A DNA stretch of 64,000 nt from Xanthomonas rydalmerensis (GCF_033170385.1 NZ_CP126170.1:4302001-4366000), one strand, 5' to 3'; positions 18,345 through 26,735 are shown, counted from the first letter of the stretch. Notes: a model not told the origin generated them from the letters alone. A program made the numbers and translations.

Positions 18345-19481
18345 ATGGATATCGGCTATTTCCTGAAGCTGATGACCGAAAAGAACGCCTCGGACATGTT
18401 CCTGACCACGGGAGCACCGGTCTATATCAAGATCGAAGGCAAGCTGTACCCGCTCGGCGCCACCGGCCTGCCGCCGGGCATGGTCAAGAAGATCGCCTAC
18501 TCGCTGATGGACGAAGGCCAGGTGCCGCAGTTCGAGCGGGACCTGGAATTGAACATGGCCATCGCCCTGCAGGACGCCGGACGTTTTCGCGTCAACGTGT
18601 TCAAGCAGCGCGGCGAGGTCGGCATGGTGATCCGCGCGATCCGCAGCAAGATCCCCAGCATCGAAGAGCTGCACCTGCCACAGGTGCTCAAGGACGTGAT
18701 CATGACCCCGCGCGGGCTGGTCCTGGTGGTCGGCTCGACCGGCTCGGGCAAGTCCACCTCGCTGGCGTCGATGATCGACTACCGCAACAGCACCACCACC
18801 GGGCACATCCTCACCATCGAGGACCCAATCGAATACCTGCACAAGCACAAGCTGTCCATCGTCAACCAGCGCGAGGTCGGGCTGGACACCCACGCCTTCC
18901 ACAACGCACTGAAGAACGCGATGCGCGAGGCGCCGGACGTGATCCTGATCGGCGAGATCCTGGACGCGGAGACCATGGAGGCGGCCATCGCCTTCGCCGA
19001 GACCGGGCACCTGTGCCTGGCCACTCTCCACTCCAACAATGCCGACCAGACCATCGAGCGCATCCTCAACTTCTTCCCCGAGAACGCGCACAAGAACGTG
19101 CTGATGAACCTGTCGCTGAACCTGCGCGCGGTGATTTCGCAGCGCCTGGTCAAGGACAGCAGCGGCCGCCGCCGGCCGGCCTCGGAAGTGCTGCTGAACA
19201 CGCCGATGATCCGCGACCTGCTGCGCCGCGGCCAGGTCCACGAGATCAAGCAGGCGATGGAGGAGTCGCTGGAGGAAGGCATGGAAACCTTCGATCAGTG
19301 CCTGTTCCGCATGGTCAAGCAGGGCCAGATCGAGCAGGAGGAAGCGCTGCGCGCGGCCGACTCGCGCGACGGCCTGGCCCTGAAGTTCCGCCTGTCCGAA
19401 GGCGGCAGCGGCGAGCACGACCCCTATGCCGACTACGACAGCCCCAGCGCCGCGCCGCGGATCACCCACGGGTTCGTCTGA
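18345..19481 (+). CDS. pilU: Type IV pilus retraction-associated ATPase PilU
   Basis: 378 residues. Walker A GSTGSGKST at 130-138, Walker B region DVILIGEILD at 198-207, and the histidine box TGHLCLATLHSNNADQ at 220-234. The C-terminal extension (EEGMETFDQCLFRMVKQG) and NFFPE match PilU rather than PilT. PilU is a hexameric ATPase that assists PilT in pulling back type IV pili at the inner membrane. pilT, its usual neighbour, is not in the window. Where many PilT/PilU proteins have GE-x-R-D, this one reads GEILD. The start at ATG 18345 fits the family; the upstream open frame overlaps the divergent DUF4398 gene. Confidence 0.88.
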   Translation: MDIGYFLKLMTEKNASDMFLTTGAPVYIKIEGKLYPLGATGLPPGMVKKIAYSLMDEGQVPQFERDLELNMAIALQDAGRFRVNVFKQRGEVGMVIRAIRSKIPSIEELHLPQVLKDVIMTPRGLVLVVGSTGSGKSTSLASMIDYRNSTTTGHILTIEDPIEYLHKHKLSIVNQREVGLDTHAFHNALKNAMREAPDVILIGEILDAETMEAAIAFAETGHLCLATLHSNNADQTIERILNFFPENAHKNVLMNLSLNLRAVISQRLVKDSSGRRRPASEVLLNTPMIRDLLRRGQVHEIKQAMEESLEEGMETFDQCLFRMVKQGQIEQEEALRAADSRDGLALKFRLSEGGSGEHDPYADYDSPSAAPRITHGFV

Positions 19482-19947
19482 GGCCTCCGGCGAGGGCGCG
19501 GCCGGGGCTTCGCAGGTCTGCGATCGCGATGCAGCCGCGGCAACGGCGGCAACAGTGGACCGACCGCCCATCGGCGGTCGCTGCCGCGTCGCCCTTGCCA
19601 GGGCAAACGCCACTTCCACGCAGTTACGCGCCATGCCCGGCCCCAGCCACTGCGGGAGTCAACTGTCATGCAGCCGCGACGCGCGAAGCCAAAAGCCGAC
19701 TGACACCCCCCGTCGTCGGGACTGAAGTCCCTCCCACAGTGCACCCGGCGAGTTCGCCGCAAGCTTCTATGGAAGCGACTTCAGCCGCGACGCGCGAAAG
19801 CCGGAGCGTCCGACACACTGCAGTTGGGACGGAAGCCCCTCTCATACCCTCACGCGCAACGATGCGGCGGTGGAGGGTGGTGGTGGCCGACCGGGCATCA
19901 TCGGAAGCCCGGTCGCGACGGAAGCCGCTGCTACGGCGCAGCGCGAC
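19482..19947. other. Intergenic region between pilU and maiA with REP-like palindromes
   Basis: 466 bases between converging genes. It contains REP-like halves such as TCGGGACTGAAGTCCCTCCC (near 19716-19735) and AAGCGACTTCAGCCGCGAC (near 19772-19790), plus a partial copy near 19907-19937. No gene-like frame has recognisable content. Confidence 0.6.
19711..19800. repeat. REP-like palindromic elements
   Basis: Two neighbouring imperfect palindromes, one of the GGGACTTCAGTCCC class (in reverse) and one of the GCGACTTCAGCCGC class. The same cores recur elsewhere in the window near 24930, 29300, 29590, 30480, 34950 and 45340. Confidence 0.6.
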
Positions 19948-20604
19948 TCACTGCGCGTCGGGCTGGTTCTCCGGGCGCGCCGCCTCGAATGCCGGCAACG
20001 CCAGGCAGGCGCGCTCGATCCGTTTCAGGGTCGGGTAGACCTGCAGGTCCACGCCGAAGCGACGCGCGTTGTACAGCTGCGGCACCAGGCAGCAGTCGGC
20101 CAGGCCCGGCTGCTCGCCGTGGCAGAAGCGGCCAGTGTCGGGCGACTCGGCCAGCAACTGCTCCAGCGCGTCGAAGCCGGTCTGCATCCAGTGCCGCATC
20201 CACTCCTCGCGCTCGGGCTGCGGCACGTTCCAGGCGCTCTCGAAGAACTGCGCCACGCGCAGGTTGTTGAGCGGATGGATGTCGCAGGCGATCAGTTGCG
20301 CCAGGCCGCGCACGCGGGCGCGGTCGATCGGCGCGTCCGGCAGCAGTGGCGGCTCCGGCCAGCGCTCGTCCAGGTATTCCAGGATCGCCAGCGACTGGCG
20401 GATCGGCTGGCCGTCGTGGCACAGGGTCGGCACCAGTTCCTGCGGGTTCAACCGCGCATATTCCGGCGAGTGCTGCTGCCCGCCGTCGCGCACCAGGTGC
20501 ACCGGCAGCGACTGGTAGGCCAGACGCTTGAGCTCCAGCGCGATGCGCACCCGGTACGCGGCGCTGGACCGCCAGTAGGTGTAAAGCTGCAGTGCCTCGT
20601 CCAT
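19948..20604 (-). CDS. maiA: Maleylacetoacetate isomerase (zeta-class GST)
   Basis: 218 residues from MDEALQLYTYWRSSAAYRVRIAL. The SSAAYRVRIAL segment holds the zeta-class SSxxxRVRI active site that binds glutathione; NPQELVPTL and QSLAILEYL complete the N-terminal thioredoxin fold. LIACDIHPLNNLRV and GLADCCLVPQLYNARRF belong to the helical domain. The enzyme converts maleylacetoacetate to fumarylacetoacetate in tyrosine and homogentisate breakdown. It is downstream of fahA by 89 bases on the same strand, forming the last two steps of the pathway. An ATG at 20631 is in frame but would add nine residues without family support. Confidence 0.92.
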   Translation of the reverse strand: MDEALQLYTYWRSSAAYRVRIALELKRLAYQSLPVHLVRDGGQQHSPEYARLNPQELVPTLCHDGQPIRQSLAILEYLDERWPEPPLLPDAPIDRARVRGLAQLIACDIHPLNNLRVAQFFESAWNVPQPEREEWMRHWMQTGFDALEQLLAESPDTGRFCHGEQPGLADCCLVPQLYNARRFGVDLQVYPTLKRIERACLALPAFEAARPENQPDAQ

Positions 20605-20693
20605 GCCCGCCTCCGTCTGCGCAATCGACAACGATACCGGTGGACAGCGGCGGTGCGGCGCCGCCGGTCGCCCCGGTAGCGCCGCCGGCCGGG

Positions 20694-21683
20694 TCAGGGC
20701 AGCGGTGCCTGCTCGATGCGCTGCTCGATCGCGCCGAAGATGCTCACTCCGTCACGGTCCAGCATCTCGATCCGCACCACGTCGCCGAAGGACATGTACG
20801 GGGTACTCGGCTTGCCGTCGCGCAGGGTTTCCACGGTGCGCTGCTCGGCGAAGCAGGAGGCGCCACGCGTGGTGTCCTGGTTGGCGATGGTGCCCGAGCC
20901 GACCACCGCGCCGGCCGCCAGCGGCCGGGTCTTGGCCGCATGCGCGACCAACTGCGCGAAATCGAACTGCATGTCCTCGCCGGCTTCCGGCGCGCCGAAC
21001 CAGGCGCCGTTGATGTGGGTCAGCAGCGGCAGGTGCACCTTGTTGCCCTGCCAGGCCTCGCCCAGTTCGTCGGGGGTGACGAACACCGGCGACAGCGCCG
21101 AACGCGGCTTGGACTGCACGAAGCCGAAGCCCTTGGCCAGCTCCGGCGGAATCAGGTTGCGCAGCGACACGTCGTTGACCAGGCCGATCAGCTGGATGTG
21201 CGCGGCGGCCTGCGCCGGGCTGACCGCCATCGGCACGTCGTCGGTGACCACCACGATCTCGGCCTCCAGGTCGATGCCGTAGTCCTCGCTGACCACCTTG
21301 ACCGCATCGCGCGGGCCGTAGAAGCCGGCGCTGACCGCCTGGTACATCAGCGGATCGGTGTAGAAGCTCTCCGGCACCTCGGCGCCGCGCGCACGGCGCA
21401 CCCGCTCGACGTGCGGCAGGTAGGCGCTGCCGTCGAGGAATTCGTAGGCGCGCGGCAGTGGCGCCGCCAGTGCCGCCATGTCCAGGTCGAACTGGCCGTC
21501 GGCGCTGCCGTCGTTGAGCGACTCGGACAGGGCGTTCAGACGCGGGGCGAGTTTGCTCCAGTCCTCCAGCGCGCGCTGCAGGGTCGGTGCGATGCCGGTG
21601 GCGCGCACGGCGCGGGTCAGATCGCGGGACACGACGATCAGGGTGCCGTCGCGACCGCCTTCCTTCAGGGAACCTAGCTTCAT
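20694..21683 (-). CDS. fahA: Fumarylacetoacetate hydrolase family protein
   Basis: 329 residues starting [19 protein letters not shown]. The FAH fold is shown by [37 protein letters not shown] (metal-binding acidic residues), [28 protein letters not shown] and [10 protein letters not shown]. It hydrolyses fumarylacetoacetate to fumarate and acetoacetate, the last step of tyrosine catabolism. It precedes maiA in one operon. The start faces rhlE across a 345-base divergent region that holds a GTTTCA-AC-TGAAAC inverted repeat near the fahA promoter. Confidence 0.92.
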   Translation of the reverse strand: MKLGSLKEGGRDGTLIVVSRDLTRAVRATGIAPTLQRALEDWSKLAPRLNALSESLNDGSADGQFDLDMAALAAPLPRAYEFLDGSAYLPHVERVRRARGAEVPESFYTDPLMYQAVSAGFYGPRDAVKVVSEDYGIDLEAEIVVVTDDVPMAVSPAQAAAHIQLIGLVNDVSLRNLIPPELAKGFGFVQSKPRSALSPVFVTPDELGEAWQGNKVHLPLLTHINGAWFGAPEAGEDMQFDFAQLVAHAAKTRPLAAGAVVGSGTIANQDTTRGASCFAEQRTVETLRDGKPSTPYMSFGDVVRIEMLDRDGVSIFGAIEQRIEQAPLP

Positions 21684-21713
21684 GTCCGTCCAGTGCTGGG
21701 GGCTGAGCCGGCG

Positions 21714-21751
21714 ATTGTACGGCCAGACGCCGGCTTGGTTTCAACTGAAAC
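21714..21751 (-). promoter_or_regulatory. Putative fahA promoter with inverted-repeat operator
   Basis: On the minus strand TACAAT (21714-21719) is a plausible -10 about 30 bases before the fahA ATG. The perfect inverted repeat GTTTCA-AC-TGAAAC at 21738-21751 covers the expected -35 area (TTGAAA at 21739-21744, with a long spacer of 19). This arrangement suggests an operator for a repressor or activator of tyrosine catabolism; the regulator is not known. Confidence 0.4.
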
Positions 21752-21762
21752 GGACACCGCGT

Positions 21763-21790
21763 TTGTGCAGCGCGCCAATTCAGGTAGACT
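21763..21790 (+). promoter_or_regulatory. Putative rhlE promoter
   Basis: TTGTGC (21763-21768) and TAGACT (21785-21790) are separated by 16 bases and resemble a sigma-70 promoter. Transcription from about 21797 would give an rhlE leader of roughly 230 bases. Confidence 0.45.
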
Positions 21791-21834
21791 ATGTCGGTCT
21801 GCATGCGGCCGTCCGTTTCCCTCAGGGACAGCCG

Positions 21835-22003
21835 GCGAGGCCAGGATCGCAACGATCCGACTCGCCCGCCCCACCCGACGCCTTTCGTGGTGCCGACGAA
21901 CCCCAGCCTTGCGCTGCGGGTTGATCCACCCTCTCGCAGCGCGGTTCACGGGAACGCTCCGAGCCTCACCTACTTGCGCCTGCGCGCCGGGTCCGTCCCG
22001 GCG
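21835..22003 (+). promoter_or_regulatory. Structured 5' leader of rhlE with three hairpins
   Basis: Three perfect stems lie in the leader: GGATCG-CAA-CGATCC inside an outer GCGAG/CTCGC (21835-21865); GCGCTGCG/CGCAGCGC (21911-21942); and CGCCGGG/CCCGGCG (21985-22003). The last ends 25 bases before the start codon, just before GGAG. Long folded leaders are known on cold-induced RNA helicase mRNAs; a regulatory role here is inferred. Confidence 0.5.
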
Positions 22004-22028
22004 TCGGCGCGTTATCCGGAGCATTCTC

Positions 22029-23402
22029 ATGTCGTTCGAATCCCTGGGCCTTGCGCCCTTCCTGCTGCGCGCGTTGGCCGAGCAGGGCTACGAAACCCCC
22101 ACCCCGATCCAGGCGCAGGCCATTCCCGTCGCCCTGGAAGGCCATGACCTGATGGCCGGCGCGCAGACCGGCACCGGCAAGACCGCCGCGTTCGGGCTGC
22201 CGCTGCTGCAGCACCTGGGCACCTCGCCGCAGCCGGTCAGCAGTGGCGGCCCGCGCAAGCCGCGCGCGCTGATCCTGACCCCGACCCGCGAGCTGGCCAC
22301 CCAGGTGCACGACAGCCTGCGCGGCTACAGCAAGTACCTGCGCATCCCCAGCACCACCATCTACGGTGGCGTGGGCATGGGCAACCAGCTCGACGCGCTG
22401 CGTCGCGGCGTGGACCTGCTGATCGCCTGCCCAGGCCGCCTGCTCGACCATCTGGAGCGTCGCAGCGTAGACCTGTCGGGCATCGAGATCCTGGTGCTGG
22501 ACGAGGCCGACCGCATGCTCGACATGGGCTTCCTGCCGTCGATCAAGCGCATCCTCGCCAAGCTGCCCAAGCAGAACCGGCAGACCCTGCTGTTCTCGGC
22601 CACCTTCGAGGAAGGCATCAAGCAGCTGGCCCGCGAGTTCATGCACGACCCGCAGGAAATCCAGGCCACCCCGAGCAACACCGTGGCCGACACCATCACC
22701 CACCGCGTGCACCCCGTGGACGGCGCGCGCAAGCGCGAACTGCTGCTGCACCTGCTGGCCGCCGACTCGCGCAAGCAGACCCTGGTGTTCGCCCGCACCA
22801 AGCACGGTGCCGACAAGCTGACCATGTTCCTGGACAAGTCCGGGCTGAAGACCGCCGCGATCCACGGCAACAAGAGCCAGGGCCAGCGCCTGCGCGCGCT
22901 GAGCGACTTCAAGGCCGGCCGCATCACCGTACTGGTGGCGACCGACATCGCCGCGCGCGGCATCGACATCGACCAGTTGCCCAAGGTCATCAACTACGAC
23001 CTGCCGATGGTCGCCGAGGACTACGTGCACCGCATCGGCCGCACCGGCCGCAACGGTTCGACCGGCGAGGCGATCTCGCTGGTGGCGCAGGACGAGGCCA
23101 AGCTGCTGCGCGCGATCGCGCGCATGCTCAAGCGCGAGATGGACATCCGCGACGTGCCGGGCTTCGAGCCGGTGACGCCGATCCGCTGGGGCAACAACAA
23201 CCCGCCGGACGAGCGTCCGGGCGGTGCCCGTCCGCCGCGTCGCGGCAGCCATGCCCGTCGCGGCCATGGCGATGCGCCGGCGCACGCGCATGCACATGCC
23301 GGCAGCAAGAAGCCCGGCGGCAACCACGCCGACGGCGCCCGCCGCCAAGGCCAGGGACGCCGGCAGGGCAACGGCGGCAACCGTCCCGCCGCGCCGCGCT
23401 GA
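22029..23402 (+). CDS. rhlE: DEAD-box ATP-dependent RNA helicase, RhlE type
   Basis: 457 residues. The Q motif ([11 protein letters not shown]), motif I AQTGTGKT (45-52), motif Ia PTRELA, motif II DEAD (158-161), motif [19 protein letters not shown] and HRIGRTGR are all present. After residue about 375 comes a basic low-complexity tail rich in Arg, Gly and His ([24 protein letters not shown]), typical of RhlE C termini that bind RNA. It remodels structured RNA in ribosome assembly and RNA decay. The start at 22029 has GGAG at a good distance; the frame is open up to 21693 but the extension has no family support. A terminator follows. Confidence 0.93.
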   Translation: MSFESLGLAPFLLRALAEQGYETPTPIQAQAIPVALEGHDLMAGAQTGTGKTAAFGLPLLQHLGTSPQPVSSGGPRKPRALILTPTRELATQVHDSLRGYSKYLRIPSTTIYGGVGMGNQLDALRRGVDLLIACPGRLLDHLERRSVDLSGIEILVLDEADRMLDMGFLPSIKRILAKLPKQNRQTLLFSATFEEGIKQLAREFMHDPQEIQATPSNTVADTITHRVHPVDGARKRELLLHLLAADSRKQTLVFARTKHGADKLTMFLDKSGLKTAAIHGNKSQGQRLRALSDFKAGRITVLVATDIAARGIDIDQLPKVINYDLPMVAEDYVHRIGRTGRNGSTGEAISLVAQDEAKLLRAIARMLKREMDIRDVPGFEPVTPIRWGNNNPPDERPGGARPPRRGSHARRGHGDAPAHAHAHAGSKKPGGNHADGARRQGQGRRQGNGGNRPAAPR

Positions 23403-23440
23403 TCGCAGCGCTCGTACAGCGCTGCCGCATCACTCGACAA

Positions 23441-23464
23441 GCCGCCCTTCGGGGCGGCTTTTTC
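23441..23464 (+). terminator. Intrinsic terminator of rhlE
   Basis: GCCGCCC-TTCG-GGGCGGC, a seven-pair stem with a stable UUCG loop, followed by TTTTT. It lies 38 bases after the rhlE stop. Confidence 0.92.
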
Positions 23465-23593
23465 GTTGCGTGGTCCCAGCGCGGGCACAGGCACGGCGTC
23501 GCCGTGCGATGCCCGCCACGGGGCGCCGCCGCTGCATCGCCTCGACCCGCGCGCGACCGCGCCGCTCCCGCCCCTGCCCGTACAATGCCGCCC

Positions 23594-23953
23594 ATGGATA
23601 TCTTCAAAGTCTTCACCCTCGAAGCCGCACACCGCCTGCCCAACGTGCCGCCCGGCCACAAGTGCGCGCGCTTGCACGGGCACTCGTTCCGCATCGAGCT
23701 GCACGTCAGCGGCGAACCCGGCGCCGAGAGCGGCTGGGTCATGGATTTCGGCGACATCAAGGCGGCCTTCCGCCCGCTCTACGACCAGCTCGACCACCAT
23801 TACCTCAACGACATCGAGGGCCTGGACAACCCCACCAGCGAACGCCTGGCGGTGTGGATCTGGGACCGGCTCAAGCCGGCGCTGCCGCTGCTGAGCGAAG
23901 TGGTGGTTCATGAAACCTGCACCTCCGGCTGCCGTTATCGCGGTCCGGGTTGA
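23594..23953 (+). CDS. queD: 6-carboxy-5,6,7,8-tetrahydropterin synthase
   Basis: 119 residues, the E. coli QueD size. Zinc-binding His13, His28 and His30 (AAHRL and LHGHSF) and catalytic Cys24 are visible, with EVVVHET (glutamate anchoring the pterin) near the C terminus. QueD converts dihydroneopterin triphosphate to CPH4, the second step of queuosine synthesis after GTP cyclohydrolase I. The start at 23594 follows AATGCCGCCC; upstream in-frame codons encode an arginine-rich stretch that does not belong to the family. Other que genes are not in the window. Confidence 0.93.
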   Translation: MDIFKVFTLEAAHRLPNVPPGHKCARLHGHSFRIELHVSGEPGAESGWVMDFGDIKAAFRPLYDQLDHHYLNDIEGLDNPTSERLAVWIWDRLKPALPLLSEVVVHETCTSGCRYRGPG

Positions 23954-23958
23954 AAGGC

Positions 23959-23989
23959 TGGGAATGGAGAATGGGGAGTGGGGAATCGC
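23959..23989 (+). repeat. G-rich heptamer-like repeat tract
   Basis: Degenerate GGGAATG/GGGAGTG units directly after queD, related to the GGGATTG tracts at 24728, 34813, 34864 and 51860. Confidence 0.55.
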
Positions 23990-24159
23990 AAGGGCGGCAC
24001 CGCGGTGGCTGAGCGTTTGCGATGCCGCCTGCCCGTGCGTCGTAGCGCGCATTGGCGCTTGCCAGAAACCCAGAGGCGCCTTGCCGAGCCCCGGAAAATT
24101 GCGCCAAGCCATTGATCCGGAAGGTAGATTGAACGCATCCTGAGCGGCTTCAGAAAATT

Positions 24160-24200
24160 TTGTTGCATCGCAGCAGAATGGGCGTATGTTGCACTGCAAC
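24160..24200 (+). promoter_or_regulatory. Phasin promoter with two PhaR-like operator motifs
   Basis: TTGCAT (24163-24168) and TATGTT (24185-24190) with a 16-base spacer form a promoter. TGC-N3-GCA occurs at 24164-24172 and again at 24190-24198 inside the perfect palindrome GTTGCA-C-TGCAAC (24188-24200), 26 bases apart, one on each promoter element. This matches the TGC/GCA dyads bound by the PHA-responsive repressor PhaR in other bacteria. Confidence 0.55.
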
Positions 24201-24229
24201 AGCAGTCGGCATTCCAACGGAGTTGCATG

Positions 24230-24607
24230 ATGTCCGCTCAATTCAACGATCAGTTCAGCAGCTACACCCAGCAGTTCGCCGCCGCCGCGGCGCGTGCCAA
24301 CCGCCTGGCGCTGGAGAGCGCCGAGAGCGTGTTCGGCGTGCAGTTGAAGACCTTCGAGAAGAACGTGTCGGCCACCACCGGCTTCCTCGGCGAACTGACC
24401 GAGGCCCGCGATCTGGGTACCGTGCAGGCGCTGTGGCCGAAGGGCCTGCAGATCGCCCGCGACAACTTCGAGCGGCTGGCCACGGCCAACCAGGAAGTGT
24501 TCGGCCTGGGCCTGAAGACCTCCGAGGCGATCGGCCAGCTGGCCAAGCACCAGTTCGAGGCGGCGACCGAACAGGCTGCGCCCAAGGCCAAGCCCACCGC
24601 CAAGTAA
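24230..24607 (+). CDS. phaP: Phasin family protein (PHA granule-associated)
   Basis: 125 residues from the second of two adjacent ATG codons; GGAG at 24219-24222 is seven bases from this ATG but only four from the first (24227). The protein is wholly helical with the Phasin_2 pattern (FSSYTQQFAAAAARANRLALE, VFGVQLKTFEKNV, FGLGLKTSEAIGQLAKHQFE) and a short Lys/Ala/Pro tail (KAKPTAK). Phasins coat polyhydroxyalkanoate granules and set their number and size. Two TGC-N3-GCA dyads in the promoter suggest control by PhaR, and a strong terminator follows. The PHA synthase genes are elsewhere. Confidence 0.85.
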   Translation: MSAQFNDQFSSYTQQFAAAAARANRLALESAESVFGVQLKTFEKNVSATTGFLGELTEARDLGTVQALWPKGLQIARDNFERLATANQEVFGLGLKTSEAIGQLAKHQFEAATEQAAPKAKPTAK

Positions 24608-24684
24608 CACCGTTTTCGACGTCGCTGCGGTTCGCCGCCCGACGCACGCTCGGTCTGCATGGGTCCCTCCCCCCGTGCAACCCC

Positions 24685-24722
24685 AGGCCCGGTAGATCCC
24701 TCCCTCTACCGGGCCTTTTTTA
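24685..24722 (+). terminator. Intrinsic terminator of the phasin gene
   Basis: A twelve-pair perfect stem AGGCCCGGTAGA/TCTACCGGGCCT with an eight-base loop and a run of six T. Confidence 0.93.
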
Positions 24723-24924
24723 TGGGCGGGATTCGGGAGTGGGGATTGGGGATTTGTCGATCTCGCGCGTCCCGGCGTTCCTGGCTTCCTTCATGGGAGA
24801 GGCTTCAGCGCCGATGCTCTGCTCGAAACCGGTAGATCTCTTCTTCTACCGGCTTATGCGCGCGCTTCGGGAGTGGGAGCGACATTCGGGACGAGCCGAT
24901 CCCGCCGTCGGGATACCTGTCTGC

Positions 24925-24986
24925 GGGAAGGGCTTCAGCCCCGACGCGTCATCGGCAAGGCGTCGGGACTGAAGTCCCTCCCACAC
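24925..24986. repeat. REP-like inverted pair
   Basis: GGGAAGGGCTTCAGCCCCGAC and, in reverse orientation, GTCGGGACTGAAGTCCCTCC face each other over a short spacer, forming a long imperfect palindrome. Confidence 0.65.
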
Positions 24987-25020
24987 AAGCCGGCTGCGCA
25001 GCGCGCGTCTCGGCAGCGGC

Positions 25021-25710
25021 TCAGTCCGGGGACATTCCCGCCCACGGCTGCAACTCCGCCGCCAACTGCGCGGCCTGCGGTTGCGGCCGGTACGGCAAGC
25101 GCCCCCAGCACGGCATCGGCAGACGCGCGCGCAGCATCGCCATGTTGTCGTCGATGCGCTCCATCGCCGGGTCGATCTCGTTGCCGATCCAGCCGATGCA
25201 CTGCAGGCCGTCGGCGGCGATCGCCGCGGCGCTGAGCCGGGCATGGTTGAGGCAGCCCAGGCGCAGGCCGACCACCAGCACCACCGGCAGCCCCAGCGCG
25301 CGCGCCAGATCGGCCTGATCCAGCGTCGCCGACAGCGGCGCCGCCCAGCCGCCGACACCCTCCACCACCACCACGTCGGCCTGCGCGCGCAGGCGTTCGA
25401 AGGCGGCGGCGATCGGCACCAGTTCCAGTTGCACGCCGGCATCGGCGGCGGCCAATTCCGGCGCCAGCGGCAGCGGCAACGCGTAGGGATTGAGATCGGC
25501 GTAGGCCGGCCGCGGCGCGCTCGCGTCCTGCAGGGCAAGCGCGTCCTCGTTGCGCCAGCCGTCGGCGTCGCGGCTGCAGCCGCTGGCGACCGGCTTCATG
25601 CCCACCGCGCGCTGGCCACGCGCGCGCAAGGCATGCAGCAGCGCGGTGCTGGCGATGGTCTTGCCGATGCCGGTATCGGTGCCGGTGACGTAGAAGGCGG
25701 GAACAGCCAT
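25021..25710 (-). CDS. bioD: Dethiobiotin synthetase
   Basis: 229 residues, the normal size. The P-loop VTGTDTGIGKT is at residues 8-18, the substrate-binding GMKPVASG follows near residue 37, and VVVEGVGGWAAPLS holds the catalytic/Mg-binding stretch. It carboxylates 7,8-diaminopelargonate to dethiobiotin with ATP. No other bio gene is adjacent. It is divergent from the free methionine sulfoxide reductase gene across 117 bases. A REP-like pair lies downstream instead of an obvious terminator. Confidence 0.93.
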   Translation of the reverse strand: MAVPAFYVTGTDTGIGKTIASTALLHALRARGQRAVGMKPVASGCSRDADGWRNEDALALQDASAPRPAYADLNPYALPLPLAPELAAADAGVQLELVPIAAAFERLRAQADVVVVEGVGGWAAPLSATLDQADLARALGLPVVLVVGLRLGCLNHARLSAAAIAADGLQCIGWIGNEIDPAMERIDDNMAMLRARLPMPCWGRLPYRPQPQAAQLAAELQPWAGMSPD

Positions 25711-25827
25711 GCGAAAACCCTGTCGGTTGGCCGGCGGGACGCGCGGCGGCGCGCAGGATAGCCGGGCGCGTCGCGCGCGTCAGCCGCCGCGGTGCCGGCG
25801 GACGCAGCGCGCTGCTAGACTCGCGCG

Positions 25828-26310
25828 ATGTTCGCCTCGTCCTCGCTCACCGGCAGCAAGCCGGAACAGTACGCCCAGTTGCTCGACCAGGCCCGTGCCC
25901 TGGTCGCCGGGGAGCCCGACCGCATCGCCAATGCCGCCAACCTGGCGGCGCTGGTGTACCACGCGCTGCCGCGGCTGAACTGGGTCGGTTTCTATCTCTA
26001 CGACGGCAAGGAACTGGTGGTCGGCCCGTTCCAGGGCCTGCCCGCCTGCGTGCGCATTCCGCTGCACAAGGGCGTGTGCGGCGCGGCCGCCAGCAGCGGC
26101 CAGACCCAGCGCATCGACGACGTGGAGGCGTTCCCCGGACACATTGCCTGCGATTCCGCCTCGCGCTCGGAACTGGTGGTGCCGCTGCTGCGCGGCAGTG
26201 CATTGGTCGGCGTGTTCGACCTGGACAGCCCGGACCTGGCCCGCTTCGACGCCGACGACCAGCGCGGCCTGGAAGCGATCGCCCAGGTCTTCGTCGACAG
26301 CCTGCGATGA
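25828..26310 (+). CDS. msrC: Free methionine-R-sulfoxide reductase (GAF domain)
   Basis: 160 residues forming one GAF domain. Cys74, Cys84 and Cys108 (PACVRI, KGVCGAA, HIACDS) have the same spacing as the three redox cysteines of E. coli fRMsr, and WVGFYLYDG, FQGLPACVRIP and SRSELVVPL are family signatures. It reduces free Met-R-sulfoxide in the cytosol using thioredoxin. The stop overlaps the start of a TfoX C-terminal-domain gene (ATGA), so they are cotranscribed. Confidence 0.9.
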   Translation: MFASSSLTGSKPEQYAQLLDQARALVAGEPDRIANAANLAALVYHALPRLNWVGFYLYDGKELVVGPFQGLPACVRIPLHKGVCGAAASSGQTQRIDDVEAFPGHIACDSASRSELVVPLLRGSALVGVFDLDSPDLARFDADDQRGLEAIAQVFVDSLR

Positions 26311-26735
26311 GCACGGCCAAGCTGCGCAACATCGGCCCCAAGAGCGCGGCCTGGCTGCGCCAGGTCGGCGTGCGCACGCAGCAGGACCTGGAGGCGGCCG
26401 GCGCGGTCGGCGCCTTCGTCAAGGTCAAGCGCGCCGGCTTCAAGCCCAGCCTCAACCTGCTGTATTCGCTGGAAGGCGCGCTCAGCGGCTGTCACTGGCA
26501 GGAACTGTCCGAGGCGCGGCGCGCGCAGTTGCTGGGCGAGCTAGAGACCGCGACGGCGGCGCTGCCGGCGCAGCGCGGCCTGCCGGTGGCCGGGCCGGTG
26601 GCGACCACCCATTTCGACCGCGACGACACGCGCGGCGACGACGCTGCCGACGGCGCCTACGCGCACGAGGCGCACGACACGCCGGTGGGCGACCATCACG
26701 GCGACGACGACAGCCACGGCACCCACGCCGACTAG
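26307..26735 (+). CDS. TfoX C-terminal-domain protein with acidic His-rich tail
   Basis: 142 residues. Residues 1-82 match the TfoX C-terminal (helix-hairpin-helix-like) domain: LRNIGPKSAAWLRQVGV, TQQDLEAAGAVGAFVKVK, NLLYSLEGALSGCHW. The TfoX N-terminal domain is missing, so it is a stand-alone C-terminal protein of unknown role rather than a competence activator. Residues about 100-142 are a low-complexity tail rich in Asp and His (HFDRDDTRGDDAADG, GDHHGDDDSHGTHAD), which could bind metal. It is translationally coupled to the msrC gene. Confidence 0.75.
   Translation: MSTAKLRNIGPKSAAWLRQVGVRTQQDLEAAGAVGAFVKVKRAGFKPSLNLLYSLEGALSGCHWQELSEARRAQLLGELETATAALPAQRGLPVAGPVATTHFDRDDTRGDDAADGAYAHEAHDTPVGDHHGDDDSHGTHAD

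Larger units (their letters stand above)
24608..25020. other. Intergenic region between phasin gene and bioD
   Basis: 413 bases without a gene. It holds the phasin terminator (24685-24722), a G-rich heptamer tract (24728-24753), a second hairpin that repeats the terminator stem core (CCGGTAGA/TCTACCGG, 24829-24852) and a REP-like pair (24925-24986). Confidence 0.7.

Noticed and set aside
21693..22028. N-terminal extension of RhlE in the same frame
   Set aside because: No family member starts this way, the stretch overlaps the predicted promoter and three hairpins, and 22029 has a proper ribosome binding site.
24829..24852. Second CCGGTAGA/TCTACCGG hairpin as a terminator
   Set aside because: It lacks a T-run and has no gene directly before it; it looks like a partial copy of the phasin terminator.
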